Shown one piece after another: positions 9,241-17,521 of a stretch of DNA of 64,000 nucleotides (position 1 is its first letter; the number at the start of each line of letters is the position of its first letter). The notes under the pieces were generated by a model that was not told the DNA's origin, did no database searches, and saw nothing but the letters and a program-made list of their open reading frames with translations. Made by a program: the position numbers and the translations under genes. The stretch comes from Pseudomonas guariconensis. GTDB lineage: Bacteria; Pseudomonadota; Gammaproteobacteria; Pseudomonadales; Pseudomonadaceae. The stretch is from the NCBI RefSeq assembly GCF_015680235.1, contig NZ_JADLJL010000001.1, positions 310,001-374,000 on the forward strand. Reading direction: 5' to 3'.

Positions 9241-10995
9241 ATGGCAACGGAAGAGAACGTTGAAACACTCGCGCTTGGCGTGACGGACCCTTCGCAAACC
9301 GAAGAGGCCAAACGGGATCGTCACCTGGAGGGCAAGATCGACTGGGTCGTCTTCGGCATCACCAGCATCCTCGCAATCGCATTCGTCATCTGGGGTTTCG
9401 TCAGCCAGGCAAGCCTCGCGGCCAGCGCCTCCAACGCCCAGTCCTGGGTCATCGTCAACTTCGGTTGGTTCTTCGTCCTCACTTCCACGCTGTTCGTGGT
9501 ATTCGTGCTATGGCTGGCGGCTAGCCGCTACGGCAAGGTACCGCTGGGGCGTGATGGCGAGCGCCCCGAGTTTCGCACCGTGTCGTGGGTGGCGATGATG
9601 TTCAGCGCCGGCATGGGCATCGGCCTGATGTTCTTCGGCGTGGCCGAGCCGCTGTCGCACTATGTTTCCCCGCCGCCCGGCACCGCCACCGCGCAAAGCA
9701 GCGAGGCGATGCAGGTGGCCATGGCCACCACGCTGTTCCACTGGACCCTGCACCCCTGGGCCATGTACGCCATCGTCGGCCTGGTGATCGCCTACGGCAC
9801 CTTCCGCCGCGGTCGCTCGCAACTGATCTCCACGGCATTCCGCCCGTTGATCGGCCGCCACGCCAACGGCCCCATCGGCCGCCTGATCGACATGATGGCG
9901 ATCTTCGCCACCCTGTTCGGCTCGGCCGCCTCGCTGGGCCTGGGCGCACTACAGATCGCCGGTGGCCTGGAATACAACGGCTGGATCGAGCACCCGGGCA
10001 AAATCTTCTACATCTCGATCATCACCCTGCTCACCGTCGCGTTCGTCGCCTCGGCGGTCTCTGGCATTGGCAAGGGCATCCAGTGGCTGTCCAACACCAA
10101 CATGGTGTTGGCCCTGGCACTGGCGCTGTTCACCTTCATCGTCGGCCCGACCCTGCTGATGCTGAACCTGCTGCCGACGTCCATCGGCGTCTACATCGAG
10201 ATGCTGCCGCAGATGATGGCACGCACCAGTGCCAGCGGCGGCGAGCAGATGGACAACTGGCTGGCCGGCTGGACCGTGTTCTACTGGGCCTGGTGGATCT
10301 CCTGGACACCGTTCGTCGGCATGTTCATCGCCCGCATCAGCCGTGGCCGCACCATCCGCCAGTTCGTCACCGGCGTATTGCTGGTGCCGAGCCTGGTGAG
10401 CCTGATCTGGTTCACCATCTTCGGCGGCGCCGGCATCGACGCGCTGCAGCAAGGCACCTACCAGTTGGTCAATGGTGCCGTGAACAGCAACCATGCGCTG
10501 TACCAGTTGCTGGAAAGCTACCCGTGGGCCTCGGTGACCTCGGTGCTGGTGATGGTCCTGGTCGGTATCTTCTTCGTCTCCGGCGCAGACGCCGCATCCC
10601 TGGTGATGGGCACGCTGTCCGAGCGCGGCACCACCGACCCGTCCCGTGCCACGGTGATCTTCTGGGGTGCCCTGACCGGCACGGTGGCGGCGATCATGCT
10701 GGCCATCGGCGACCCGAGCAACCCAGGCGAGGCCCTCACGGGCCTGCAGAACCTGACCATCGTCGTGTCGTTGCCCTTCGTCATCGTGATGGTGCTGCTG
10801 TGCCTGGCGCTGTACCGCGACCTGCGCAAGGACCCGATGATGCTGCGCCATCTGCGCGGCACCGAGCTGATCGAGAAAGCCGTGCTGTATGGCGCGGTCA
10901 AGCATGGCGAGGAGTTCTACATCGTCGTGCAGGAGAAGAAGTCCGCGGTCAAGCGTACGTCCGCCGAGACCGAAGCCACTGAGCAACCGCTTTAA
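9241..10995 (+). CDS. BCCT family osmolyte/betaine transporter
   Basis: 584 residues from ATG 9241. It has the twelve-helix BCCT pattern: the unwound helix motif GMGIGLMFFGVAEP (about residues 123-136) and the signature WTVFYWAWWISWTPFVGMF at about residues 344-362 with the aromatic betaine-binding cluster, followed by ARISRGRTIRQF. The GMGIG form is typical of proton-coupled carriers such as BetT; sodium-coupled BetP has GMGIS (family knowledge). The tail after the last helix is only about 50 residues, so strong osmosensing is less likely. It sits beside, but convergent to, the ectoine uptake operon. Confidence 0.9.
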   Translation: MATEENVETLALGVTDPSQTEEAKRDRHLEGKIDWVVFGITSILAIAFVIWGFVSQASLAASASNAQSWVIVNFGWFFVLTSTLFVVFVLWLAASRYGKVPLGRDGERPEFRTVSWVAMMFSAGMGIGLMFFGVAEPLSHYVSPPPGTATAQSSEAMQVAMATTLFHWTLHPWAMYAIVGLVIAYGTFRRGRSQLISTAFRPLIGRHANGPIGRLIDMMAIFATLFGSAASLGLGALQIAGGLEYNGWIEHPGKIFYISIITLLTVAFVASAVSGIGKGIQWLSNTNMVLALALALFTFIVGPTLLMLNLLPTSIGVYIEMLPQMMARTSASGGEQMDNWLAGWTVFYWAWWISWTPFVGMFIARISRGRTIRQFVTGVLLVPSLVSLIWFTIFGGAGIDALQQGTYQLVNGAVNSNHALYQLLESYPWASVTSVLVMVLVGIFFVSGADAASLVMGTLSERGTTDPSRATVIFWGALTGTVAAIMLAIGDPSNPGEALTGLQNLTIVVSLPFVIVMVLLCLALYRDLRKDPMMLRHLRGTELIEKAVLYGAVKHGEEFYIVVQEKKSAVKRTSAETEATEQPL

Positions 10996-11011
10996 CACCT
11001 CGTCGCCTACC

Positions 11012-11110
11012 TCGCGGGACAAGCCCGCTCCTCCAAGACAGCGCCGTTCTGACGTGCAGCGTCTTTCCTGTAGGAGCAGGCCTGCCCCGCGAACACCGGC
11101 GCAGCCGGTG
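11012..11110. repeat. REP pair between BCCT gene and ehuA
   Basis: CGCGGGACAAGCCCGCTCC at 11013 and the opposite-facing GGAGCAGGCCTGCCCCGCG at about 11072-11092, followed by the small hairpin CACCGGC-GCA-GCCGGTG. It separates two convergent genes. Confidence 0.75.
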
Positions 11111-11117
11111 CCATGCC

Positions 11118-11975
11118 TCAGTTGGCTTCCCTGACCGCACTCAAGAATGCCCGGGTCCTCTCCTGCTGGGGGTTCTCGTAGAGCTGGGCCGGCGCGCCCT
11201 GTTCATGGATCTGCCCTTTGTAGAAGAAGCACACCCGGTCGGCGAACTCACGGGCGAACCCCATCTGGTGGGTGACCATGAGCATGGTCAGGTTGTGCTC
11301 GCTGCCCAGTCGGCGGATCACGTTGAGCACTTCTCCGCACAACTCGGGGTCCAGCGCCGACGTCACCTCGTCGAACAGCATCACTTTCGGCCGCATGGCC
11401 AGGGCCCGGGCGATCGCCACGCGCTGCTGCTGGCCACCGGAAAGCTGCGAGGGGTAGTGATCGAACTTGTTGCCCAGCCCGACCATCTCCAACAGCTCGG
11501 CAGCACGTTCGCGGGCCTCGGCAGGCTTGACGCCCAGCACCTGCACCGGTGCCTCGATGACATTCTGCAGGGCGCTCATGTGCGGAAACAGGTTGAAGCT
11601 CTGGAACACCATGCCGATCTTCGCGCGCACGCGGCGCACATGGCGTTCGTTGGCGCTGACCAGGCCGCCGTTGCGCCCGGGCATGTGGGTCAGCGATTCG
11701 CCATCCACTTCGATCATGCCCTGGTCGATGCCTTCAAGCGTCATGAGCACCCGCAGCAAGGTGGACTTGCCCGAGCCGCTGGGGCCGATGATCGCCACTT
11801 TTTCGCCCGGGGCGACTTCCAGGTTCAGGCCGTCGAGCACAGTGAAGTTGCCGTAGCGCTTGGTGACGTCGCGGAAGGCGACGATCGGCTGGGCGATGAC
11901 CGGTTCCGGCATGACGTGGTCCCGCTGCTGGGGGCTGGTGGCAAGGGTGGCGAGGTTCGAGACAGGCGCGATCAT
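11118..11975 (-). CDS. ehuA: Ectoine/hydroxyectoine ABC transporter, ATP-binding subunit
   Basis: 285 residues from ATG 11975, which overlaps the ehuD stop by one base (TAATG) and has GGAG upstream; an internal ATG at 11912 would give 264 residues, nearer the usual size. Walker A GPSGSGKST is at residues 64-72. LSGGQQQRVAIARALAMRPK (signature) and VMLFDEVTSALDPE (Walker B) follow. It is of the polar amino acid importer (HisP/GlnQ) class and energises the EhuBCD importer in the cytoplasm. It is last in the ehuBCDA operon. Confidence 0.9.
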   Translation of the reverse strand: MIAPVSNLATLATSPQQRDHVMPEPVIAQPIVAFRDVTKRYGNFTVLDGLNLEVAPGEKVAIIGPSGSGKSTLLRVLMTLEGIDQGMIEVDGESLTHMPGRNGGLVSANERHVRRVRAKIGMVFQSFNLFPHMSALQNVIEAPVQVLGVKPAEARERAAELLEMVGLGNKFDHYPSQLSGGQQQRVAIARALAMRPKVMLFDEVTSALDPELCGEVLNVIRRLGSEHNLTMLMVTHQMGFAREFADRVCFFYKGQIHEQGAPAQLYENPQQERTRAFLSAVREAN

Positions 11976-12631
11976 TAGCGTAACTCCAGGCGCACTTCGA
12001 GGCGCCGAACCAGGTAGGCCAGAGCGACGCTCAAGGCCAGGAAGAACAGACCGACCAAGGTGATCGGCTCCAGGTAACGGAAGCTTTCGGAACCGACGTT
12101 CTTGGCCTGCTGCATGATTTCCACCACGGTGATGGCGGACAACACCGGGGTGTCCTTGAGCATGGCGATCAGGTAGTTGCCCAGCGGCGGCAGGATCGGC
12201 CGCACCGCCTGGGGCAGGATGATCGTGCGGTAGGCGGTCCAGGGGGCGAAGTTCAGCGCCACCACGGCCTCCCACTGGCTGCGCGGCACAGCGTCCAGCC
12301 CGCCGCGGTACACCTCGGCGATATAACAGGCGTAGTGCAGGCCGATGCCGAGGATACCCGCCTGCATGGCCGTCATGTTCACGCCGTAGTTGGGCAATAC
12401 GTAGTACAGGAAGTACACCTGGATCAGCAGCGGCGTGCTGCGGATGAACTCGATCAGCAGGGTCACCGGCCAGGCGATCGCCACTTGCCGGCTGCGCCGT
12501 CCGATGGCTAGGAACAAGCCCAGGACGATGGCGATCATGAAGCCCACCAGGGTAATGCCCAGGGTCTTGAGCGAGGCCTGCAGCAGGTCGGGCAAGATCT
12601 GCGCGACGTAGTTCCAGTCCCAGACGTTCAT
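11975..12631 (-). CDS. ehuD: Ectoine/hydroxyectoine ABC transporter, permease subunit EhuD
   Basis: 218-residue inner-membrane permease of the HisMQ type with about five hydrophobic helices. The EAA loop (ALNFAPWTAYRTIILPQAVR) that contacts the ATPase lies near residues 130-150. Its start overlaps the end of ehuC by 4 bp (ATGA) and its stop overlaps the ehuA start, so translation is coupled across the operon. C and D were told apart by order and by likeness to the paired Ehu permeases; they could be swapped. Confidence 0.87.
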   Translation of the reverse strand: MNVWDWNYVAQILPDLLQASLKTLGITLVGFMIAIVLGLFLAIGRRSRQVAIAWPVTLLIEFIRSTPLLIQVYFLYYVLPNYGVNMTAMQAGILGIGLHYACYIAEVYRGGLDAVPRSQWEAVVALNFAPWTAYRTIILPQAVRPILPPLGNYLIAMLKDTPVLSAITVVEIMQQAKNVGSESFRYLEPITLVGLFFLALSVALAYLVRRLEVRLELR

Positions 12632-13287
12632 GACAGGCTCCCCCGCAGGCGACCACGGCCCAGGCGTCGCTCGACCCCGCGCATGGCAAAGTTGATGACC
12701 TGCGCCAGGACGAAGTACAGCAGCAGGGTCAGGCTGAAGATCTCCAGGGTCTGGAAGGTCGCCTGGTCCAGCTGGCGGGCGCGGAAGCTCAGGTCCGACA
12801 AGGTGATCAGCGACACCAGGGAGGTGTTCTTGAGCAGCTCGATCAGCAGGTTGGTGCCCGGTGCGATCGCCGCCAGCAACGCCTGGGGCAGGATGACGCG
12901 GCGAAAGCGCGTGGCCGGTGGCATGTTCAACGCCACGCAGGCCTCGTATTGGCCCTTGGCCACCGAGCCGATGGCACCGCGCATCACCTCGGCGCCATAG
13001 GCCCCGATGTGCAGCCCGAGACCGACGATGGCCACGGTGTAGGCGCTCAGTTCCAGGTTGAACGGCGGTAACGGCAGCACGAAGAACAGCCAGAACAGCT
13101 GCACCAGCAGCGACGTGCCACGGAACAGTTCGATGTAGGCCACGCAGAACCAGCTCAAGGGTCGCCAGGAGGAGCGCCGGCCCAGGGCGGCGAGGATCGC
13201 GGCGACGATGGCCAGCAACGAGCCGAAGAATGTGACCTGGATGGTGATCCAGGCACCTTGCAGTAACAGCGGTATCAATTCACCCAT
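12628..13287 (-). CDS. ehuC: Ectoine/hydroxyectoine ABC transporter, permease subunit EhuC
   Basis: 219-residue HisMQ-type permease with helices at about residues 10-35, 50-75 and 85-110, and an EAA loop ACVALNMPPATRFRRVILPQ at about residues 140-160. It forms the transmembrane channel with EhuD. It lies 62 bp downstream of ehuB and overlaps ehuD by 4 bp. Confidence 0.87.
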   Translation of the reverse strand: MGELIPLLLQGAWITIQVTFFGSLLAIVAAILAALGRRSSWRPLSWFCVAYIELFRGTSLLVQLFWLFFVLPLPPFNLELSAYTVAIVGLGLHIGAYGAEVMRGAIGSVAKGQYEACVALNMPPATRFRRVILPQALLAAIAPGTNLLIELLKNTSLVSLITLSDLSFRARQLDQATFQTLEIFSLTLLLYFVLAQVINFAMRGVERRLGRGRLRGSLS

Positions 13288-13349
13288 GGTTCGACCTGAA
13301 TAATCGGATTACGCAGGGAACGGCATGGCAGGCGCCATGCCACCTCGAT

Positions 13350-14210
13350 TCATTGCTGGGCACAGAGCTCGGCGGCGGTCTTGTCGGTCACGTTGGAGCG
13401 GTCGAAACCGAACGGGGCCACGGCCTTGAGGTGCTCTTCGCTGCCCAGCCAACGCTTGAGTTCGGCGTTGACCGCGTCGCGCAGGTCCTTGTCCTCAGGG
13501 CGGAACGCCAGGGCGCCGTAACCGGTGTGGGCCGGGTCGTCCTTAAAGTCGCCGATCGCCTCGACCTTCTCGCCGCCCTTCTTCGCCAGGCCCTTCATGG
13601 TCAGCTGAGTGCCCACCGCGGCATCGGCGCGCCCGGCGCGCACGGCCTGCAATTGGGCGGTGGTGTCTGGCACCTGGAGGATCTGCTCTTCCTTGACGCC
13701 TGAATCACGGGCATAGGCCAGGTTGACCGTGCCGGCCATGATCGCCAGCTTCACCTCGGGGTTCTTGGCGATGTCGGCGTAGCTGTGCAGGTTCTTCGGG
13801 TTGCCGGCGGCCACCAGCAGGGTGTCGGGCAAGGCGTACTGCGGGTCGGTGAAAATCACCTGCTTGCAGCGCGCCGGGGTGATGTACATGCCAGCGGCAA
13901 TCACATCGAAGCGGCCTGCACGCAACCCTGGGATCAGCGACCCCCACTCGGTGAGCACGCCATCGACCTGCTTGATGCCCATCTTCTGGAAGATGATCTT
14001 GGCGATCTCCGGCGATTCGCCCGTGACCCGACCGTCGGTCTCGGTGAAGGCGAATGGCGTTTCGTTGGCGTAGCCGATACGAATGCGGCTGTTTTCCTTG
14101 ATCGTGTCCAAGGTGGTGGCCTGGGCACTGGCAGCCAGGCCCAGGGCCGCACAGGCCATCAGCAGGCGCTTGAAGGGGGATACCGCGTTGGCGGAAGGAG
14201 GCTGGCTCAT
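13350..14210 (-). CDS. ehuB: Ectoine/hydroxyectoine ABC transporter, substrate-binding protein
   Basis: 286 residues; AGGAG stands 8 bp before ATG 14210. An N-terminal signal peptide (RLLMACAALGLAASAQA, cleaved before TTLDTI) sends it to the periplasm. The mature part is a family-3 solute-binding fold: IRIGYANETPFAFTE, then a WGSLIPGLRAGRFDVIAAGM segment. This matches EhuB, which binds ectoine and hydroxyectoine with high affinity. First gene of ehuBCDA and divergent from enuR, sharing a 271-bp promoter region. Confidence 0.92.
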   Translation of the reverse strand: MSQPPSANAVSPFKRLLMACAALGLAASAQATTLDTIKENSRIRIGYANETPFAFTETDGRVTGESPEIAKIIFQKMGIKQVDGVLTEWGSLIPGLRAGRFDVIAAGMYITPARCKQVIFTDPQYALPDTLLVAAGNPKNLHSYADIAKNPEVKLAIMAGTVNLAYARDSGVKEEQILQVPDTTAQLQAVRAGRADAAVGTQLTMKGLAKKGGEKVEAIGDFKDDPAHTGYGALAFRPEDKDLRDAVNAELKRWLGSEEHLKAVAPFGFDRSNVTDKTAAELCAQQ

Positions 14211-14481
14211 CAATGAATCTCCTGTTTTGTTATCAAACCGTCGGTGACGGCTGTGTGTATAGGAGGCAGTGGAGCAAAACAGCGAAGGCCGGATGTCTCG
14301 TTCGATCGGTGCACAGCCCGAGCGTTCCGGCGGGCCGACGATGCATTGTTCGGGTAACGGGTGTCGACCTTGGACCGGAGCATACAAAAGCCTCAACAGC
14401 GATGGCATTGCACTAGGACAATTGCCCGAAGATCCTGCACAGGCGATGCTGTGCGCAGTCCCGACCAGCGAAGCGATACCC
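14211..14481. promoter_or_regulatory. Divergent ehuB / enuR control region
   Basis: A 271-bp gap between oppositely transcribed ehuB and enuR; it must hold promoters for both. The only clear element is the palindrome at 14407-14422, which lies about 60 bp before enuR. Exact promoters cannot be assigned by eye. Confidence 0.6.
14407..14422. promoter_or_regulatory. Candidate EnuR operator upstream of enuR
   Basis: ATTGCACTAGGACAAT is an imperfect 16-bp palindrome (ATTG-N2-CTAG-N2-CAAT) centred on CTAG. The only similar site noticed in this window is at 16438-16453 before eutB. Pairing with EnuR is inferred from position. Confidence 0.5.
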
Positions 14482-15876
14482 ATGGAAAACTGGAAGAAAG
14501 TCCTCGAGTCGGCACGCATCGGCGAGTCCAAGTACAAACTGCTGGTGCAGGCCATCACCGGGGAGATCGAACGCGGTGAACTGGTGCACGACCAGCGCCT
14601 GCCGCCCCAACGGCATGTTGCCGATGCGCTGGAGATCAGCGTGCAGACGGTGACCAATGCCTACAAGGAACTGGAGCGCCAGGGCCTGGTGCGCTGCGAG
14701 ATCGGCCGCGGCAGTTTCGTCAGCCGGCGCATGAGCGACCGGGTAGCCGACGACATCATCGACCTGCCCGAGCGCACCCTGGTGGATTTTTCCATCACGC
14801 GCATCCTGCACACCCAGGTGCACGAGCGGATCTGGCGCGAGACCTGCGCCGAACTCAGCGTGGAGGAAGAGCAGCCATGGATCCACGCCTACCGCCCCAT
14901 CGCCGGCTTCGAGAGCCACCGCGAGGCAGCGGTGCGCTGGCTGGCAGGCCTGGGCATGACGGTAGAGCGCGACGACGTGTTGGTGACCAACGGCGCGGCC
15001 CATGCCATCTTCTTGGCCCTGGCCTCGCTGGCCGGCCCCGATGACGTGGTGCTCTGCGAAGGCCTGACCGACCACGGCGTGATCGGCAACTCTCAGGTGC
15101 TGGGGTTCACCCTCAAGGGCCTTGAAATGGACCGCGACGGCATCGACCCGGAGCATTTCGAGGATATCTGCAGCAACGAACGGGTCACCGCCCTGGTGTG
15201 CACGCCAAACCTCAACAACCCTACCACCAGCCTGATGCCCGACGCTCGCCGCCGGGAGATCGCCGCCATCGCCCGGCGCTTTGGCGTGCACATCATCGAG
15301 GACGATGTGTACGGGCCATTGCTGGGCGAGCGTCGTGCCCGGCCGATCAGCCACTATGCGCCGGAGCTGTCGTTCTATTGCACCAGCATGACCAAGTCGG
15401 TGCTCACCGGGCTGCGGGTCGGCTACCTGGCCATGCCCAAGCGCCTGGCGCTGCGCACCGAAAGCATCTTGCGGGTCAACAGCTGGATGGCCACGCCGCT
15501 GGTGGCGGAGATCGCCACACGCTGGATCAACGATGGCCGCGCGGCGCAGTTGGCCGAATTGCAGCGCAAGCTGATCAGTGGGCGCCAGGCGATGCTGCGC
15601 GAGCACCTGGGCGAGTACCTGCTGGGCAACCCGGCCCAGGCACTGGGCGCCTGGCTGGGGATCCCCGCACACTGGGAGGTGGACAGCCTGGTGCGCGCCC
15701 TGCGTCGCCGACAGATCGCCGTGACCCCGCCGGAGCCGTTCCTGGTGCGCGGCACGCCGCGACCACGGGCAGTGCGGTTATGTGTAGGCGCCGAGTGTTC
15801 CGATGCCAAGATGCGCCAGGCGCTGGCCGACATGCATGAATTGTTCGGGCAATACCCGCAGATCCACGAGCTTTGA
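14482..15876 (+). CDS. enuR: MocR/GntR-type ectoine utilisation regulator EnuR
   Basis: 464 residues from ATG 14482 (MENWKKVLES), the usual EnuR start; the ribosome site is weak. Residues about 15-80 are a GntR winged helix (LPPQRHVADALEISVQTVTN). Residues about 100-460 are a fold-type I aminotransferase domain, with the PLP lysine at residue 305 in SMTKSVLTGLRVGYL. Known EnuR proteins repress ectoine genes and respond to alpha-acetyl-diaminobutyrate or diaminobutyrate bound at PLP. Divergent from ehuB, and separated from eutB by a REP-rich stretch. Confidence 0.93.
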   Translation: MENWKKVLESARIGESKYKLLVQAITGEIERGELVHDQRLPPQRHVADALEISVQTVTNAYKELERQGLVRCEIGRGSFVSRRMSDRVADDIIDLPERTLVDFSITRILHTQVHERIWRETCAELSVEEEQPWIHAYRPIAGFESHREAAVRWLAGLGMTVERDDVLVTNGAAHAIFLALASLAGPDDVVLCEGLTDHGVIGNSQVLGFTLKGLEMDRDGIDPEHFEDICSNERVTALVCTPNLNNPTTSLMPDARRREIAAIARRFGVHIIEDDVYGPLLGERRARPISHYAPELSFYCTSMTKSVLTGLRVGYLAMPKRLALRTESILRVNSWMATPLVAEIATRWINDGRAAQLAELQRKLISGRQAMLREHLGEYLLGNPAQALGAWLGIPAHWEVDSLVRALRRRQIAVTPPEPFLVRGTPRPRAVRLCVGAECSDAKMRQALADMHELFGQYPQIHEL

Positions 15877-15881
15877 CCCGG

Positions 15882-16405
15882 GGCCGCTGCGCGGCCCGAT
15901 CGCGGGACAAGCCCGCTCCCACAGAGGGTCAGCACTGGCCGTTTGTTCTTTGCTCGACAGCGCAGCCCAAAGGGCTGGGTGACCTCCCGCAACAAGCGTA
16001 CACAGGGCCTGTGTGCGGGCTTGCCCCGCGATTGGGCCGGGCCCGCTATCACCGCCGCCAAGCAAGGGCTTCGCCCTTGATCGCGGGACAAGCCCGCTCC
16101 CACAGGGTGTGGTTGGCGAAGTACCGGTGGGAGCCGGCTTGCCGGCGATTGGCCAGAACGGGCAACAGCATCATGAATCCTGAGCGAGCAGGGCTGGTTG
16201 AGTGCATGGTGATTACCCACACCGGGATGCGATCTGGCTTTGGGTAAAGGGTTGTCTTCATCGCCGGCAAGCGGGCTCCCACAGGGTGTGGTTGGCGCTG
16301 CACCAGTGGGAGCCGGCTTGCCCACAACCATAGAATCTCCCACAGAGGTGCGTTGTTCTTTGCGCGACAGCGCAGCCCGATGCGCTAGGTAGTCTTCCAC
16401 AGGTG
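15882..16405. repeat. REP mosaic between enuR and eutB
   Basis: The 640-bp gap between these genes is almost entirely repeats. In order: REP core (15898-15924), a type 3 unit (15941-15990), an inverted type 1 composite (16015-16106), a type 2 composite (16082-16150), a single-copy stretch (about 16150-16250), a second type 2 composite (16262-16349) and a second type 3 unit (16350-16402). No convincing gene is present. The eutB promoter and operator lie to its right. Confidence 0.85.
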
Positions 16406-16433
16406 CCGCGACAGCACTCCAAAAAAATGTCCA

Positions 16434-16469
16434 GCAAATTGACCTAGTACATTCATCACGACAATTTGC
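16434..16469. promoter_or_regulatory. Candidate operator region upstream of eutB
   Basis: ATTGACCTAGTACATT at 16438-16453 matches the palindrome before enuR at 11 of 16 positions, including ATTG, CTAG, ACA and the final T. It sits inside a larger perfect 8-bp inverted repeat, GCAAATTG (16434-16441) and CAATTTGC (16462-16469). It starts 83 bp before the eutB start codon. Confidence 0.5.
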
Positions 16470-16516
16470 CGCTCTTAGACTCCGCCCAACACCCGGTCAC
16501 TCGTTGGGATGCGGTC

Positions 16517-17488
16517 ATGTCAGAGCTTTCGCTTCACGATATCCACCTTGCCCACCAGCGCATCCAGGGGCTCGTGCGTCGCACGCCGCTGGAGCATTCG
16601 CCGAGCCTGAGCCGTCTGGTCGGCGTGCCGGTCTACCTGAAACTCGAATCCCAGCAGCTCACCGGCAGCTTCAAGCTGCGCGGCGCGAGCAACGCCGTGG
16701 CCTGCCTGGACGACCAGCAACGGGCACGCGGCGTGGTCACCGCCTCCACCGGTAACCATGGCCGGGCGCTGGCCTTCGCTGCCTCGCAACTGGGCGTGCA
16801 AGCGACCGTCTACCTGTCGCAGCTGGTGCCGGCCAACAAGGTCCAGGCGATTCGCGACCTGGGCGCCGAGGTGTGCATCGTCGGCCTCTCCCAGGACGAC
16901 GCCCAGCACGCCGCCCAGCGCCACGCCGAGGAACAGGGCGCCATGCTGGTCCCACCCTTCGATCACCCCGCCGTCATCGCCGGCCAGGGCACCCTGGGCC
17001 TGGAAATCATCGAACAGTTGCCCGACGTCAGCCAAGTGCTGGTGCCGCTCTCCGGCGGCGGCCTGTTCGCCGGCGTGGCCCTGGCCCTCAAGAGCCTCAA
17101 CCCGGCCATCACCACCCACGGCATCAGCATGCGCCGCGGTGCCGCCATGCACGCCAGCCTGCAGGCGGGGCACCCGGTCGAGGTGCAGGAGCTGCCGACC
17201 CTGGCCGACTCGTTGGGCGGCGGCATCGGCCTGGACAACCGTCACACCTTCACCCTCACCCAACGCTTGCTCGACCAGCTGCATCTGCTCGAGGAAGCGT
17301 CCATCGCAGCGGGCCTGCGCCATGCCTACCACCAGGAACGCCAGGTGCTCGAAGGGGCCGGCGCGGTGGGTATCGCCGCCCTGCTCGACGGCCTGGTACC
17401 TGCCCGCGGGCCGATCGTGGTGGTGGTCAGCGGGCGCAATGTCGACACCGCCCAGCACCTGCGGGTGATGAACGGCGACCACGCCTGA
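16517..17488 (+). CDS. eutB: Hydroxyectoine utilisation dehydratase EutB (threonine dehydratase-like)
   Basis: 323 residues, a PLP enzyme of the serine/threonine dehydratase fold. The PLP lysine is at residue 53 in SFKLRGASNAV, the phosphate/substrate loop is STGNHGRALAFAA, and the glycine-rich cofactor loop is PLSGGGLFAGVAL. In ectoine clusters this EutB form is thought to act on hydroxyectoine together with EutC and EutA, helping convert it to ectoine or its intermediate; the exact reaction is not firmly settled. First gene of eutB-eutC-doeABCD; the next start is 33 bp away. Confidence 0.9.
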   Translation: MSELSLHDIHLAHQRIQGLVRRTPLEHSPSLSRLVGVPVYLKLESQQLTGSFKLRGASNAVACLDDQQRARGVVTASTGNHGRALAFAASQLGVQATVYLSQLVPANKVQAIRDLGAEVCIVGLSQDDAQHAAQRHAEEQGAMLVPPFDHPAVIAGQGTLGLEIIEQLPDVSQVLVPLSGGGLFAGVALALKSLNPAITTHGISMRRGAAMHASLQAGHPVEVQELPTLADSLGGGIGLDNRHTFTLTQRLLDQLHLLEEASIAAGLRHAYHQERQVLEGAGAVGIAALLDGLVPARGPIVVVVSGRNVDTAQHLRVMNGDHA

Positions 17489-17521
17489 GGTTTTCCCTTT
17501 TCGCTCACTGGAGGTTCACCG

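Noticed and set aside
15882-16405. Repeats between enuR and eutB considered as a CRISPR array
   Set aside because: The units are palindromic, unevenly spaced and occur in both orientations, and the spacers themselves are repeated.
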